Below are positions 9,748 to 18,746 of a stretch of 64,000 nucleotides of DNA, piece by piece. The notes under the pieces are model-generated. The model made no database searches and had not been told where the DNA came from. It saw only the letters and a program-made list of their open reading frames with translations. The stretch lies in contig JAUYAU010000018.1 of assembly GCA_030693335.1 (NCBI GenBank), positions 89,854-153,853 on the forward strand. The letters are read 5' to 3'. Positions within the stretch are counted from its first letter, which is position 1. Each line of letters starts with the position of its first letter. A program made the position numbers and the translations under genes. The DNA comes from Sulfuricurvum sp. (lineage in GTDB: Bacteria > Campylobacterota > Campylobacteria > Campylobacterales > Sulfurimonadaceae).

Positions 9748-9795
9748 GTTTGAAAAGAGAGTTCGTAAAAATAGGAAAAGGAGAGGATTTAAGGT

Positions 9796-9812
9796 TGCGC
9801 CGAAGAGGCGCA
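9796..9812 (-). terminator. Hairpin downstream of purH
   Basis: Perfect 6-bp GC-rich stem TGCGCC / GGCGCA with a 5-nt loop, 7 nt beyond the purH stop. On the minus strand the hairpin is followed by AACCTT rather than a clean U-run, so it is a weak intrinsic terminator or an RNA 3' stabiliser. Confidence 0.4.
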
Positions 9813-9818
9813 GGTCTG

Positions 9819-11354
9819 TTAGTGTAAAAAGTGACGAACACCTGTCATGTACAATGCAATCCCGTACTCATTGGCAGCAGCGATTACTTCTTCATCACGT
9901 ACCGAACCGCCCGGTTGAATCACCGTTTTAACTCCTGCACCCGCAGCCGCATCGATCGAATCACGAAATGGAAAAAATGCTTCAGATGCCAATGCCGCAC
10001 CGCTCACATCCAATCCCATCTCTTCTGCTTTTTTAAGGGCACAGCGTGCTGCATCCACACGGGAAGTCATACCCATGCCCACAGCCACCATCGCACCGTC
10101 TTTCACATATACAACGCAGTTTGACTTCGTCAATGAGGCTACTTTATAGGCAATCTCTGCATCTTTGAGTTCTTGTGCACTGGCAGTATGGGTTGTGACC
10201 AATTTTGCATTTTTTACTTCATCAGCACCCACGCGGTCTGCATCTTGGAATACAAATCCGCCGTCAATGTGTTTGAAATCAATGGCATCGTTGCTTAGTA
10301 CTATACGATCACTGCCATACTCAAAAAGTTTAAGACGTTTTTTCGGATCAAATACTTCTCTGGCTTCCTCATCGATACGCCCGGCAATAACTACTTCCAA
10401 AAACATCTCATTCATCTTCATCGCTAGTTCTTTGGTAACGACACCATTCACAGCTACCACTCCGCCAAATGCAGAGATCGGATCACATTTGAGTGCTTCA
10501 GTGTACGCGTCCATCAAATTGTCACGAATCGCAAAACCGCATGGATTACCATGCTTGACAATACAAATTGCATTTTCATCCCCAAATGCTGCTGCAATTT
10601 TTACCGCTCCGCTGATGTCGGTCAGATTATTGAAGCTCGCTTCCCCTTTGAGGGTTTTGAAGTTTTTGCTGAAGAAGGTGTCAAACTCATACAAGCCACC
10701 CTTTTGATGCGGGTTTTCACCGTAACGGGTGTCCATTACTTTATTTCCGACGATAAACTGCTTCTCACCCATGCCGTTGTTAAAACGTTTGTTCATGTAG
10801 TTAGCGATCATCGAATCGTACGCCGCCGTATGCTCATACGCTTTGATCATCAAGCTGCGTCGGAACTCGACACTGTCCGTACCGTTTTGGATCGCATTGA
10901 GCACTCCCGAATAATCGCTTGGATCGGTAATGATATGAACATCCGTGAAGTTTTTTGCAGCAGATCGAACCATTGCAGGTCCGCCGATGTCAATGTTTTC
11001 AATAATCTCTTCGAAATCATCCGTGCGTTCAATGGTCGCTTTGAACGGATACAGATTAACACAGACCAAATCGATTTCCACAATGCCGTATTCCATCGCC
11101 GTATTCACATGGGTATCCAAATCACGACGAAACAAAATACCGCCATGGATGTACGGATTCAGTGTTTTCACACGCCCGTCAAACATCTCCGGAAAGCCTG
11201 TTACATCATCGATTTCAATCGCGTCCACACCTGCTTCACGCAACATTTTAAATGTTCCGCCTGTAGAAACAATTTCGTAATCCAAACCGATCAAAGATTT
11301 GGCAAATTCTACAATGTTACTTTTGTCGCTGACACTGAGCAATGCACGCTTCAT
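9819..11354 (-). CDS. purH: Bifunctional AICAR formyltransferase / IMP cyclohydrolase
   Basis: 511 aa from the ATG at 11354, which has AAAGGAAAGTC immediately upstream; the in-frame start 30 nt earlier lacks this support. The enzyme performs the last two steps of de novo purine synthesis. The N-terminal ~200 residues form the IMP cyclohydrolase (MGS-like fold: [44 protein letters not shown]). The rest is the formyltransferase, with the KHGNPCG motif and late [19 protein letters not shown] and [13 protein letters not shown]. Length matches E. coli PurH. Likely transcribed alone, ended by the hairpin at 9796-9812. Confidence 0.96.
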   Translation of the reverse strand: MKRALLSVSDKSNIVEFAKSLIGLDYEIVSTGGTFKMLREAGVDAIEIDDVTGFPEMFDGRVKTLNPYIHGGILFRRDLDTHVNTAMEYGIVEIDLVCVNLYPFKATIERTDDFEEIIENIDIGGPAMVRSAAKNFTDVHIITDPSDYSGVLNAIQNGTDSVEFRRSLMIKAYEHTAAYDSMIANYMNKRFNNGMGEKQFIVGNKVMDTRYGENPHQKGGLYEFDTFFSKNFKTLKGEASFNNLTDISGAVKIAAAFGDENAICIVKHGNPCGFAIRDNLMDAYTEALKCDPISAFGGVVAVNGVVTKELAMKMNEMFLEVVIAGRIDEEAREVFDPKKRLKLFEYGSDRIVLSNDAIDFKHIDGGFVFQDADRVGADEVKNAKLVTTHTASAQELKDAEIAYKVASLTKSNCVVYVKDGAMVAVGMGMTSRVDAARCALKKAEEMGLDVSGAALASEAFFPFRDSIDAAAGAGVKTVIQPGGSVRDEEVIAAANEYGIALYMTGVRHFLH

Positions 11355-11450
11355 GACTTTCCTTTGAGTGGGGATTTCCCCCATGAATTAATGGCGGAAT
11401 TGTAGCAAATGGTGGTTTAGGGGAAGGTAAATTTAGCTAAAATCACTGTT

Positions 11451-11945
11451 ATGAAATTGTATTCCCACCCCTTTTCACCCATTATCGACAGTAATACCCA
11501 TATCCTTTTTTTAGGAAGCTTCCCCAGTATCGCCTCTTTTGAGCACTCTTTTTATTATGCCCATTCCCGTAATGCCTTTTGGCCGATCATGGAGATAATT
11601 TTTAACGTCACTCTTCTGGACAACGAAGCCAAAATAGCGTTTTGCTTAAGCCATAAGATCGGATTATGGGATGTTATCGGTTCTTGTGAGAGAGAAAATT
11701 CGAGTGACAGCAATCTAAAAGAAATTCTCCCCAATGATTTTGAAACATTATTACGTGATTACCCCAATATTAAGGTCATTGCCTTTACAGGAAAGAAAGC
11801 ATTTGATCTGTTTGAGAAGTATTTTAAAAATATGGAAATAGAGAAGATATTGCTTCCCTCTACCTCTGCCGCACATGCATCCATGTCACAAGAAGAGAAA
11901 GTGGTAGCATACAAAGTCTTTATAGAGAAGTTTTTAACCGTTTAG
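11451..11945 (+). CDS. DNA-deoxyinosine (hypoxanthine-DNA) glycosylase, UDG superfamily
   Basis: 164 aa. ILFLGSFPSIASFEHSFYY followed by HSRNAFWPIM is the signature of the hypoxanthine-DNA glycosylase branch of the uracil-DNA glycosylase superfamily (family 6), which removes deaminated adenine from DNA. The C-terminal LLPSTSAAHAS corresponds to the usual LPSTSPA loop. The length fits. ATG at 11451; promoter not obvious. The 3' end overlaps the convergent carboxypeptidase gene by 12 nt. Family call confident, precise substrate from family knowledge. Confidence 0.85.
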   Translation: MKLYSHPFSPIIDSNTHILFLGSFPSIASFEHSFYYAHSRNAFWPIMEIIFNVTLLDNEAKIAFCLSHKIGLWDVIGSCERENSSDSNLKEILPNDFETLLRDYPNIKVIAFTGKKAFDLFEKYFKNMEIEKILLPSTSAAHASMSQEEKVVAYKVFIEKFLTV

Positions 11946-12743
11946 TACCTGTTCAAAAATTTGTTTCGCGGTTTTCCAACGATCTACCTTGGAATTCATC
12001 ATCACGATAAGGCAATCTTTCCCGTCTTTTTTAGCACGAGCAATCAAGCATGCACCTGCTTTGTTGGTAAATCCTGTTTTCACTCCTACTGCATACTCAT
12101 AACGGTTAAGAAGGCGATTGTGCGTATAAGCGGTGAACTGCTTGAGCTTGCCTTTGTTCAGTGCATAATAGGTGTGGTTGTTGAGCTTGCTGATCGCATT
12201 AAACGTTGGGCTTTTAATCGCATATTCGGTCATTTTCAACAAATCATTAGGGGACGAATATTGTTCTTTTCCATCGTATCCGCACGGATTGCTAAAATGG
12301 GTATTCCTCATCCCTATTTGTCGGGCTTTTGTATTCATCAAAGCCACAAAACGTTCTTCATCTCCACCCACTGTGATCGCAATCGCTTTTGCCGCATCGT
12401 TGTCTGATTTTATCATCGCCGCTTTGACCAAATCGGACATTAACACAACATCTCCGCGTTTGTATCCGGCAATTGTTGGCTTAACTTGAGTCATTTCCCG
12501 TGTAATGGTCACGGCTTCATTCATCCTATTGCTTTGTATCGCCAAAATCACGGTCATTACTTTGGTCAAACTCGCAGGACTGACCCGTTTTTCACCATCT
12601 TTGGCATACAGGACATGTTTTGTTTTTAAATCTTTAACAATCAATGCACCTATTTTTAGTTCATCGAGTTCACGCTTGTCAATACCTGCATATGCCGAAA
12701 GAGACAGGGCTAGACACAATCCTATAGTTTTCATTAATATCAT
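11934..12743 (-). CDS. dacA: D-alanyl-D-alanine carboxypeptidase (S11 family)
   Basis: Low-molecular-weight penicillin-binding protein, 269 aa from the ATG at 12743, which has AGGGAA seven bases upstream. An export signal follows (MKTIGLCLALSLSAYA). The active-site triplet is complete: SPASLTKVMT (SxxK), KSDNDAAK (SxN) and VGVKTGFT (KTG). It trims the terminal D-Ala of peptidoglycan stem peptides in the periplasm. It lacks the long C-terminal beta domain and amphipathic anchor of E. coli PBP5, so it is a short S11 enzyme closer to PBP7/DacB-like forms. Symbol by family. Confidence 0.88.
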   Translation of the reverse strand: MILMKTIGLCLALSLSAYAGIDKRELDELKIGALIVKDLKTKHVLYAKDGEKRVSPASLTKVMTVILAIQSNRMNEAVTITREMTQVKPTIAGYKRGDVVLMSDLVKAAMIKSDNDAAKAIAITVGGDEERFVALMNTKARQIGMRNTHFSNPCGYDGKEQYSSPNDLLKMTEYAIKSPTFNAISKLNNHTYYALNKGKLKQFTAYTHNRLLNRYEYAVGVKTGFTNKAGACLIARAKKDGKDCLIVMMNSKVDRWKTAKQIFEQVLNG

Positions 12744-12814
12744 AATTATATTCCCTAAAATCATCTTAAATACTCATGTAAAGCAATGGATGGTCCACAA
12801 TAAGTATGAAATGG

Positions 12815-12820
12815 TATAGT
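12815..12820 (+). promoter_or_regulatory. Putative -10 element of the mla operon
   Basis: TGGTATAGT, an extended -10-like sequence, lies 40 nt upstream of the mlaE start at 12861. Prediction only. Confidence 0.35.
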
Positions 12821-12860
12821 AAAGTATCTGAAATCTAATCTCCCTATGTTACAATAACCT

Positions 12861-13979
12861 ATGAAAAGCTTATCTCGTGCTATGCTTACTATTATCGATA
12901 GTCCTACCCATGTTACCCTTCAATGTCATGGTGTGTGGACAATGCCAAATCTTGCTGCTGTAGCTGAGCATTTGGAATTATTCACTCCAAAAAAACCCTT
13001 ACAATGGGATATAGCACAGATTGCTGAACTTGATTCGGCCGGGATTGCATTACTGCAACTTTATTATCGAAAGTTTGAAAATCAAGGGGTGATTTCTGAG
13101 CTTATCGGCACCAATGACACCCACACAAAACTTTACAGTCTCCTCTACAAACGCCATCATGAAGAGACCTCTGCTGTAAAAACTCACTCATGGCTCTATC
13201 ATTTGGGCAAAGAAGGACATGAAAATATTCAAGGTATCGGAAAATTTTTAGCATTTTTAGGAGAGTCCTTTGTTCTGCTTTTGTATACGTTGCGTTATCC
13301 AAGCAAAATACGCTATCGCTCTATTATGGCCCATATTTACACAACGGGGGTTACTGCACTACCCATCATTGGTGTAAGTGCCTTTTTAATCGGTGTCGTT
13401 ATCGCTTTTCAAAGTCTGGTACAGCTGCAAAAATTTGGAGCCGATATTTTCATTGTAGATACGATAGGTATCTCCCTGACACGTGAATTAGCCCCGTTGA
13501 TTACTGCTATTGTTGTAGCCGGACGCAGCGGATCTGCCTTTACAGCACAGATCGGTGCCATGAAGATGACCCAAGAGATTGATGCTATGAAGACGATGGG
13601 GTTTGACCCTTTTATCTTTTTGGTGTGGCCTAGAGTCTTTGCGCTTATTCTGGTAATGCCTCTACTTATCTTTTTTGCAGACCTCATCGGTATATTTGGC
13701 GGCATGGTTGTTGCCAAAGCACAGGCGAATCTCTCCTTTGATGAGTTTTTATATCGCTTAAAAGGAGCCCTTGCAATCAAACATTATGTCATAGGCATTG
13801 CAAAAGGGCCTTTTTTCGCTTTCCTCATTGCCATGGCAAGTACCTACAGAGGCTTTCAAATATCTTTAAATACCGAAAGTATCGGTCACTATACCACCGT
13901 AAGTGTCGTCAATTCTATCTTTTTGGTCATTGCCTGTGACGCTCTTTTTTCAGTTTTACTCACGGAACTCAAATTATGA
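12861..13979 (+). CDS. mlaE: MlaE-type lipid ABC transporter permease with fused STAS domain
   Basis: 372 aa, about 110 longer than E. coli MlaE. Residues ~5-100 form a STAS-like domain with the ELDSAGIALLQLYYRKF core, corresponding to MlaB, which is a separate protein in E. coli. The remainder is the MlaE/DUF140 permease with five or so membrane helices and signature ELAPLITAIVVAGRSGSAF and MKMTQEIDAM. It forms the inner-membrane part of an MCE phospholipid transporter. The stop overlaps mlaF by 4 nt (ATGA). Confidence 0.92.
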   Translation: MKSLSRAMLTIIDSPTHVTLQCHGVWTMPNLAAVAEHLELFTPKKPLQWDIAQIAELDSAGIALLQLYYRKFENQGVISELIGTNDTHTKLYSLLYKRHHEETSAVKTHSWLYHLGKEGHENIQGIGKFLAFLGESFVLLLYTLRYPSKIRYRSIMAHIYTTGVTALPIIGVSAFLIGVVIAFQSLVQLQKFGADIFIVDTIGISLTRELAPLITAIVVAGRSGSAFTAQIGAMKMTQEIDAMKTMGFDPFIFLVWPRVFALILVMPLLIFFADLIGIFGGMVVAKAQANLSFDEFLYRLKGALAIKHYVIGIAKGPFFAFLIAMASTYRGFQISLNTESIGHYTTVSVVNSIFLVIACDALFSVLLTELKL

Positions 13980-14758
13980 GCACTCAGCCAATCATTCAAG
14001 TCCAAAATGTGGTCACAGCATTTGGGGGCACTGTCGTGCATGACCAGATCAATTGTAGCATTTTTGAACATGAGATTTATGCTCTGATAGGAGGAAGCGG
14101 ATCAGGGAAATCGACTCTTTTAAGAGAGATGATACTTCTTCAACGACCTCTAAGTGGTACCATTAGTATCTTTGGCCAAAATATTGCTACGCTAACTCCT
14201 ACAGAAGCTCAGAAACTACGTCAAAAATGGGGTGTATTATTCCAATCCGGAGCTCTTTTTTCCTCTTTGACGGTGGGTCAAAATATTGAGCTTCTCTATC
14301 AGGAATATACTGATTTGCCGGCCAACCTTATCAATGAACTTGTCAAACTCAAAATTGATATTGTCGGTCTTCCTGCTCATGCGCGCTACCTCTATCCAAG
14401 CCAGCTCAGCGGCGGAATGGTCAAACGTGCCGCACTTGCTCGAGCCCTTGCTCTTGATCCGAAACTATTATTTTTGGATGAACCTACATCAGGTTTGGAT
14501 CCATTTAGTGCACGTCAATTTGATACACTTATCTATCAATTACGCGACTTACTAGGACTTACGGTAGTTATGGTAACTCATGATTTGGATACCATATACC
14601 ATATCGTTGATCGATTTGCCCTGCTGGGTGAGACTAAAGTAGTCGCCGAGGGATCTTTAAACGAGGTTCTAGCGATCAATCACCCGTTAATTAAATACTT
14701 TTTTCAAAGTACCACACAAACATCTCATCAAAAGGAGATCCATGGAATCCAAAGTTGA
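13976..14758 (+). CDS. mlaF: MlaF-type lipid ABC transporter ATPase
   Basis: 260-aa ABC ATPase. Walker A GGSGSGKST, Q-loop in VLFQSGALFSSLTV (typical of MlaF), signature LSGGMVKRAALARALA, Walker B LLFLDEPTSGLDP and the switch histidine in MVTHDLDTI are all present. It powers lipid movement by the MlaE/MlaD complex. Coupled to mlaE by ATGA overlap and overlapping mlaD by 17 nt. Confidence 0.94.
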   Translation: MSTQPIIQVQNVVTAFGGTVVHDQINCSIFEHEIYALIGGSGSGKSTLLREMILLQRPLSGTISIFGQNIATLTPTEAQKLRQKWGVLFQSGALFSSLTVGQNIELLYQEYTDLPANLINELVKLKIDIVGLPAHARYLYPSQLSGGMVKRAALARALALDPKLLFLDEPTSGLDPFSARQFDTLIYQLRDLLGLTVVMVTHDLDTIYHIVDRFALLGETKVVAEGSLNEVLAINHPLIKYFFQSTTQTSHQKEIHGIQS

Positions 14759-15698
14759 CTATACATTGACCGGTCTATTTTTACTGCTCTTGTGCAGTGG
14801 CTTGATCGCCTTTGCTTTCTGGCTTGGAAAATATAACGACAATATCAATGCTTACACTTATTACAAAGTTTACCTTACAGAGTCCGTTGCAGGGCTGGCA
14901 CCTGAGGCATCTGTCAAATTTCATGGAGTTGATATGGGAAAAGTTCAGAGCATCCGCATCAATCCACACAACAGTGAAGAGGTTGAACTAGTACTGAAAA
15001 TGAAAAGAGAGACTCCCATCAAAACAAATTCCTTCGCCATCTTGAAGTTTTATGGAATTACGGGACTCGCCTACATCGAGATTGAGGGCGGTACAAAAGA
15101 AGCTCCGTTAGTCGTAACTAGTGAAAAAAACATGGCAACGATTCCAACTTCTCCTTCATTGATCAAACGGCTCGATGAGTCCCTCAGCAGTGTTGCGGCA
15201 AAGCTCTCTAAAAGTCTTGATCGCGCAGACCTCCTCTTTAGTGACGCAAACATTCATAACGTTTCAAAATCCCTTGAAAGCTTACGTTCTCTAACCAATC
15301 AAATGGATAGCTATCAAGAACAGATAAAGCTTTTTCTAGCACAGGGAATTGCCCTAGAAAACAATGCGAGCCGCACACTCCAAAGCATTAATGAGACAGC
15401 ACAAGGTGCAAAGCTAACATCGCAAGTTCTCGAAAAGAAAGTTACGGCTACTCTGCAATCCGTAGAAATGACTTCCCAGCAAAGCCATGCACTCATCCAA
15501 AAAATCGAGTCCACCATCGATAGAGGAGATTATAATCTTCAAACCATCACAGCACCTACGCTCAGTGAGCTAAATACGCTTATAGAACAAAGTAAAATCC
15601 TAACCCAAGAGATGGGAGCGACCCTTCAAACTCTTCAGCAAAGCCCTTCCGACATTTTGTTTAAAAAATCCAAATCCAAACCAGGCCCGGGAGAATAA
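14742..15698 (+). CDS. mlaD: MCE-domain lipid-binding protein MlaD
   Basis: 318 aa. One N-terminal membrane helix (about 8-27, TGLFLLLLCSGLIAFAFWL) anchors it in the inner membrane. The MCE domain follows (about 38-120): YKVYLTESVAGLAPEASVKFHGVDMGKVQSI, then FYGITGLAYIEIEGG. The last ~180 residues are a long predicted coiled coil rich in Gln/Ser/Thr, longer than E. coli MlaD and more like PqiB/YebT-type extensions. It binds and channels lipids in the periplasm. Two bases separate it from the lipoprotein gene. Confidence 0.92.
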   Translation: MESKVDYTLTGLFLLLLCSGLIAFAFWLGKYNDNINAYTYYKVYLTESVAGLAPEASVKFHGVDMGKVQSIRINPHNSEEVELVLKMKRETPIKTNSFAILKFYGITGLAYIEIEGGTKEAPLVVTSEKNMATIPTSPSLIKRLDESLSSVAAKLSKSLDRADLLFSDANIHNVSKSLESLRSLTNQMDSYQEQIKLFLAQGIALENNASRTLQSINETAQGAKLTSQVLEKKVTATLQSVEMTSQQSHALIQKIESTIDRGDYNLQTITAPTLSELNTLIEQSKILTQEMGATLQTLQQSPSDILFKKSKSKPGPGE

Positions 15699-15700
15699 TT

Positions 15701-16315
15701 ATGATCCACATACTTTTATTAGCATTTTTTGGAACCTTCATAGCTGGATGTACTACCATCACATCTCCAGTTACAGCTTATACTCTGACACCAGCTCCTA
15801 TAGCAACCAGCCGCTTGCTTACCTCTCAATCGTCATTAAGCCTAAAATTGGCAGGGACACAGGCAGCACCTTCACTGTCCACAAAAGCCCTGTTGTATCT
15901 TAGCAATCATCAAGAAGTGGGTAGCTATTTGTACAGTCGTTGGAATGATCTTCCAAGTATGATGATTGATCGTGTGCTATTAGCGGCCCTCGACGATGCG
16001 CAACTCTTTTCGGCCCTTCTTCCTAAAACATCAACTGGCAATACCGATTTATTACTTGAGTCAACACTCTCTTCCTTTTACCATCGCATACATGAAGATA
16101 AAACAAGTGATGCCTATATAGATATCACCTATGCATTATTGGATTCAAAAACCAAAAGAACCCTTGCATCGAAGCGCTTTATCATCACTTCACCCGCGGC
16201 AAGCATGGATGCTCCCGCAGGAGTAACCGCTTTAACAAATGCAACACATCTACTCTCACAGCAATGCACCGCTTGGATTTACGTTACCATGAAGGATAAC
16301 AAATGGACAAAATAG
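15701..16315 (+). CDS. ABC-type transport auxiliary lipoprotein (PqiC-like)
   Basis: 204 aa. The leader ends in a lipobox (FIAGC), so it is predicted to be an outer-membrane or periplasmic-face lipoprotein. The YTLTP segment and the SRWNDLPSMMIDRVLLAAL block are typical of the PqiC/ABC-type transport auxiliary family (DUF330). Its place at the end of mlaE-mlaF-mlaD suggests it is the outer-membrane-side partner of the MCE transporter, as PqiC is for PqiB. It overlaps pfkA by 13 nt. Confidence 0.85.
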   Translation: MIHILLLAFFGTFIAGCTTITSPVTAYTLTPAPIATSRLLTSQSSLSLKLAGTQAAPSLSTKALLYLSNHQEVGSYLYSRWNDLPSMMIDRVLLAALDDAQLFSALLPKTSTGNTDLLLESTLSSFYHRIHEDKTSDAYIDITYALLDSKTKRTLASKRFIITSPAASMDAPAGVTALTNATHLLSQQCTAWIYVTMKDNKWTK

Positions 16316-17283
16316 CTATCCTCTGCTCCGGAGGCGATGTTTCAGGAATGAATCCTGCCCTCAAACGATTCGTAGAATATGCATATGCCAAAAACATGCA
16401 GCCATTTTTTGTTTACAACGGATACGAGGGACTTATTGATGATTATATCAAAGAAGCTCATTATACGGATGTTACAGGGATACTGGCACGAGGAGGGACT
16501 AAAATTCGATCAGCACGTTCAGCTCGATTTAAAGAGGCCCAATACCGAGCCATCGCCGCTGAAAACTTGCGTAAAAAAGGAATCACAAAACTCATTGTAC
16601 TGGGAGGAGATGGCAGTTTTCGCGGTATGGAACGTTTTCATAATGAAACCGGCATTGCATTTTGCGGTATTCCCTCAACCATTGACAACGACATCAATGG
16701 TACCGATTACTGCTTAGGGGTTGATACTGCACTCAATGTTATCAAAAATGCGATTGACGCGATTCGCGATACCGCATCCTCGTTTCGACGTGCTTTTATA
16801 ATCGAAACAATGGGGCGCGATTGCGGTTATCTGGCCCTCGTATCCGCTATTACTTCAGGAGCAGAAATGTGTCTTATTCCAGAGATACCTATCGATATCC
16901 GTGAATATAAAGAATGTTTTCAATCACAAATACGAAAAGGGCGTGATTACTTTATCGCCATTGTTTCTGAGGGTCTAAAAAATGCCGATGACGTAGCACG
17001 ATGGTTTGAGAAAGATCTTGGATTTGAATCACGTGTCAGCGTATTGGGACACATACAAAGAGGAGGAAACCCTAGTGTCTTCGATCGACTTATGGCGTAT
17101 CAGTTTGTCACTCATGCTATAGATGCATTAATTACCGGAAACAATAACTCGATTATTTGCTATAATAAAAGCCATTTTAATTTCAAAAGTATTACCGAGG
17201 TTGCTTTGCATGCCTATCGCCTTGATGAAGCGCTTCTTACCCTTGGTCGTGAACAATTTGCTCCATCGCACTGTCAAACGTAG
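16303..17283 (+). CDS. pfkA: 6-phosphofructokinase, ATP-type
   Basis: 326 aa. It aligns along the PFK family: ILCSGGDVSGMNPAL, RGGTKIRSAR, the GGDGS motif marking ATP rather than pyrophosphate use, the catalytic STIDNDI aspartate, MGRDCGYLAL, and VLGHIQRGG. It phosphorylates fructose-6-phosphate, committing carbon to glycolysis. Many Campylobacterota, including C. jejuni, lack this enzyme. It is translationally coupled to the lipid transporter genes (13-nt overlap), an unusual neighbourhood. The last 47 nt overlap the convergent epimerase gene. Confidence 0.93.
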   Translation: MDKIAILCSGGDVSGMNPALKRFVEYAYAKNMQPFFVYNGYEGLIDDYIKEAHYTDVTGILARGGTKIRSARSARFKEAQYRAIAAENLRKKGITKLIVLGGDGSFRGMERFHNETGIAFCGIPSTIDNDINGTDYCLGVDTALNVIKNAIDAIRDTASSFRRAFIIETMGRDCGYLALVSAITSGAEMCLIPEIPIDIREYKECFQSQIRKGRDYFIAIVSEGLKNADDVARWFEKDLGFESRVSVLGHIQRGGNPSVFDRLMAYQFVTHAIDALITGNNNSIICYNKSHFNFKSITEVALHAYRLDEALLTLGREQFAPSHCQT

Positions 17284-18100
17284 GGTATTGAAAGGAAAAT
17301 CCTGCTTCTTGAAGACGTCTTGGATACACTTCTTTAGAATCAAGCATCACGCATGAGCCCTCTCCGAATATCAGTTTTACTGCCCAGGCAGGCATACTCA
17401 TAAATGTTGGACGATGAAGATATTTTCCCATTTTCTTAGTCTGTTGAAGATTGCAGATCGGTTCAGGCGTAGTCAGATTAAAGACACCTTCTTGTTCTTC
17501 GTTTTCAATAAAAAACAAGCACGCGCGCACTAAATCTGCCACATGAATCCAAGAAATCATTTGAAATCCATCCCCTATTTTTCCACCAAGTCCCAACTTA
17601 AACGGCGGAAGCATTTTTGCCATCGCCCCTCCACTTTTTCCGTATACGACGCCAAAACGCATAATACAAACACGCATTCCCAAAGCTTTTGCACTTAAGG
17701 CAACTTCTTCCCATTCTTGGACCAACGAAGCCAGAAAATCATCTCCGTAATGGCGCGAGTATTCATCATGCTGATGATAAGAATCATACACCCCTACAGC
17801 TGAGGCATTTAGCAAAGTATGGGGGGGATTGGCGCAATGGGTTAATGCATGGGTCAGCGAAGCCGTTGTTACAATTCTACTTGAACGCAATAGCTTCTTA
17901 TACACAACACTCCAACGACCCAAAATATTAGCACCTGCAAGATTGATCACAACGTCCGACCCATCGAGTACTTTTACGATGGATTCAACCGAAGAATTAG
18001 AGCGAATGCTGAGAGAAATAACTTCATGATGCTGTGCACTCAAAAAATCATACAACGCATTGCCTACAAAGCCGCTCATACCGCAAATAATTATCTTCAT
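17237..18100 (-). CDS. TIGR01777 family NAD(P)-dependent epimerase (YfcH-like)
   Basis: 287-aa extended short-chain dehydrogenase. The Rossmann loop is GMSGFVGNAL, the family marker NLAGANILGRWS is present, as are SAVGVYDSYH and the YGKSGGAMAKMLPPFKLGLGGKIGDG segment that defines the YfcH/TIGR01777 group. The C-terminal PAWAVKLIFGEGS helix also fits. Substrate unknown. Its last 47 nt are shared with the 3' end of pfkA on the other strand, both reading frames continuing to normal family ends. Confidence 0.88.
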   Translation of the reverse strand: MKIIICGMSGFVGNALYDFLSAQHHEVISLSIRSNSSVESIVKVLDGSDVVINLAGANILGRWSVVYKKLLRSSRIVTTASLTHALTHCANPPHTLLNASAVGVYDSYHQHDEYSRHYGDDFLASLVQEWEEVALSAKALGMRVCIMRFGVVYGKSGGAMAKMLPPFKLGLGGKIGDGFQMISWIHVADLVRACLFFIENEEQEGVFNLTTPEPICNLQQTKKMGKYLHRPTFMSMPAWAVKLIFGEGSCVMLDSKEVYPRRLQEAGFSFQYPTFDSAMEQIVHDQG

Positions 18101-18207
18101 TAGAACCCTTAAAATACACTTTGATACTCAAATTGTAGCTGACTGGTCAAATGTGACGTGTTAAAAATAGAGAGTGGAAAATAATTAAAGAAAGAATAAA
18201 GAGAAGT

Positions 18208-18228
18208 CACTCTTCTTAAAGAAGAGTG
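18208..18228 (-). terminator. Intrinsic terminator of the cytochrome c gene
   Basis: Perfect 8-bp stem CACTCTTC / GAAGAGTG with a 5-nt loop starts 10 nt beyond the cytochrome stop. On the minus strand it is followed by a pyrimidine/T-rich run (ACTTCTCTTTATTC). Confidence 0.7.
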
Positions 18229-18237
18229 AAATGAGAT

Positions 18238-18570
18238 TTAGCCGCAAGAAGGGACGTTGCCCGAATCGTTGCCATACTCAAATAAGAAATCACGAAGATC
18301 TTGTGCAGTATTCTTAAATGAAGCTCCACCGAAGAATCCCTCAGCCTTAGTTCCTGCATGCTTTGCAATGATGCTCTCAGCATCATTAGCGAATAGTGCT
18401 TCCCACTCAGCTTGCGTGTGCATAGACGCACCTTTGGTGCCGTTTCCATGACAGTTTTTACATGTTTTCAAATAAGCCTTTTGACCTTTTTTGATATCTG
18501 CAGATGCAGTTGTAGCCATCATGCCAAATGCGACAACAGTTGCAAGCAACAGTGAAGTTGATTTTGTCAT
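18238..18570 (-). CDS. Small periplasmic monohaem cytochrome c
   Basis: 110 aa with a clear signal peptide (cleavage after TTASA, about residue 24). One haem-binding site, CKNCHG, starts at about residue 36. The most likely axial methionine is in KGASMH. The mature form is about 86 residues, a small class I-like cytochrome probably shuttling electrons in the periplasm. The C-terminus ends in Cys-Gly, leaving one unpaired cysteine. Single gene with its own terminator; the 176-nt upstream gap holds a 14-bp palindrome (18704-18717). Confidence 0.88.
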   Translation of the reverse strand: MTKSTSLLLATVVAFGMMATTASADIKKGQKAYLKTCKNCHGNGTKGASMHTQAEWEALFANDAESIIAKHAGTKAEGFFGGASFKNTAQDLRDFLFEYGNDSGNVPSCG

Positions 18571-18703
18571 ATCATTTTCCTTAATTTTATAGTGTTAAAG
18601 ATACCCTCACCTCTTGTATGAAAAGAATGAAAAGGTATTTTTTTCTCCTCATATGTTAGCTTAGAATAAATAAATGAATGATTAATATAACCATAGCCTT
18701 CTT

Positions 18704-18717
18704 ATAGTTTAAACTAT
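18704..18717. promoter_or_regulatory. 14-bp perfect palindrome in the cytochrome c upstream gap
   Basis: ATAGTTTAAACTAT is a perfect palindrome 134 nt upstream of the cytochrome start and 30 nt downstream of the stop of the 113-aa gene. It could be an operator for a dimeric regulator or a short terminator stem; there is no GC-rich stem, so the latter is weak. Function not known. Confidence 0.3.
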
Positions 18718-18746
18718 TTTAGAGCTACTGTAGCAAAATGTGACAG

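Noticed and set aside
9728..9931. 67-aa basic plus-strand reading frame near the HAIR repeat
   Set aside because: Overlaps the purH 3' end and hairpin; composition and position suggest a chance frame.
11355..11384. Ten-residue N-terminal extension of purH
   Set aside because: The ATG at 11354 has a strong ribosome site and gives the conserved family start.
10551..11405. 284-aa plus-strand reading frame
   Set aside because: Entirely antisense to purH, which is a full-length conserved enzyme. The reading is Arg/His/Phe-rich with no domain.
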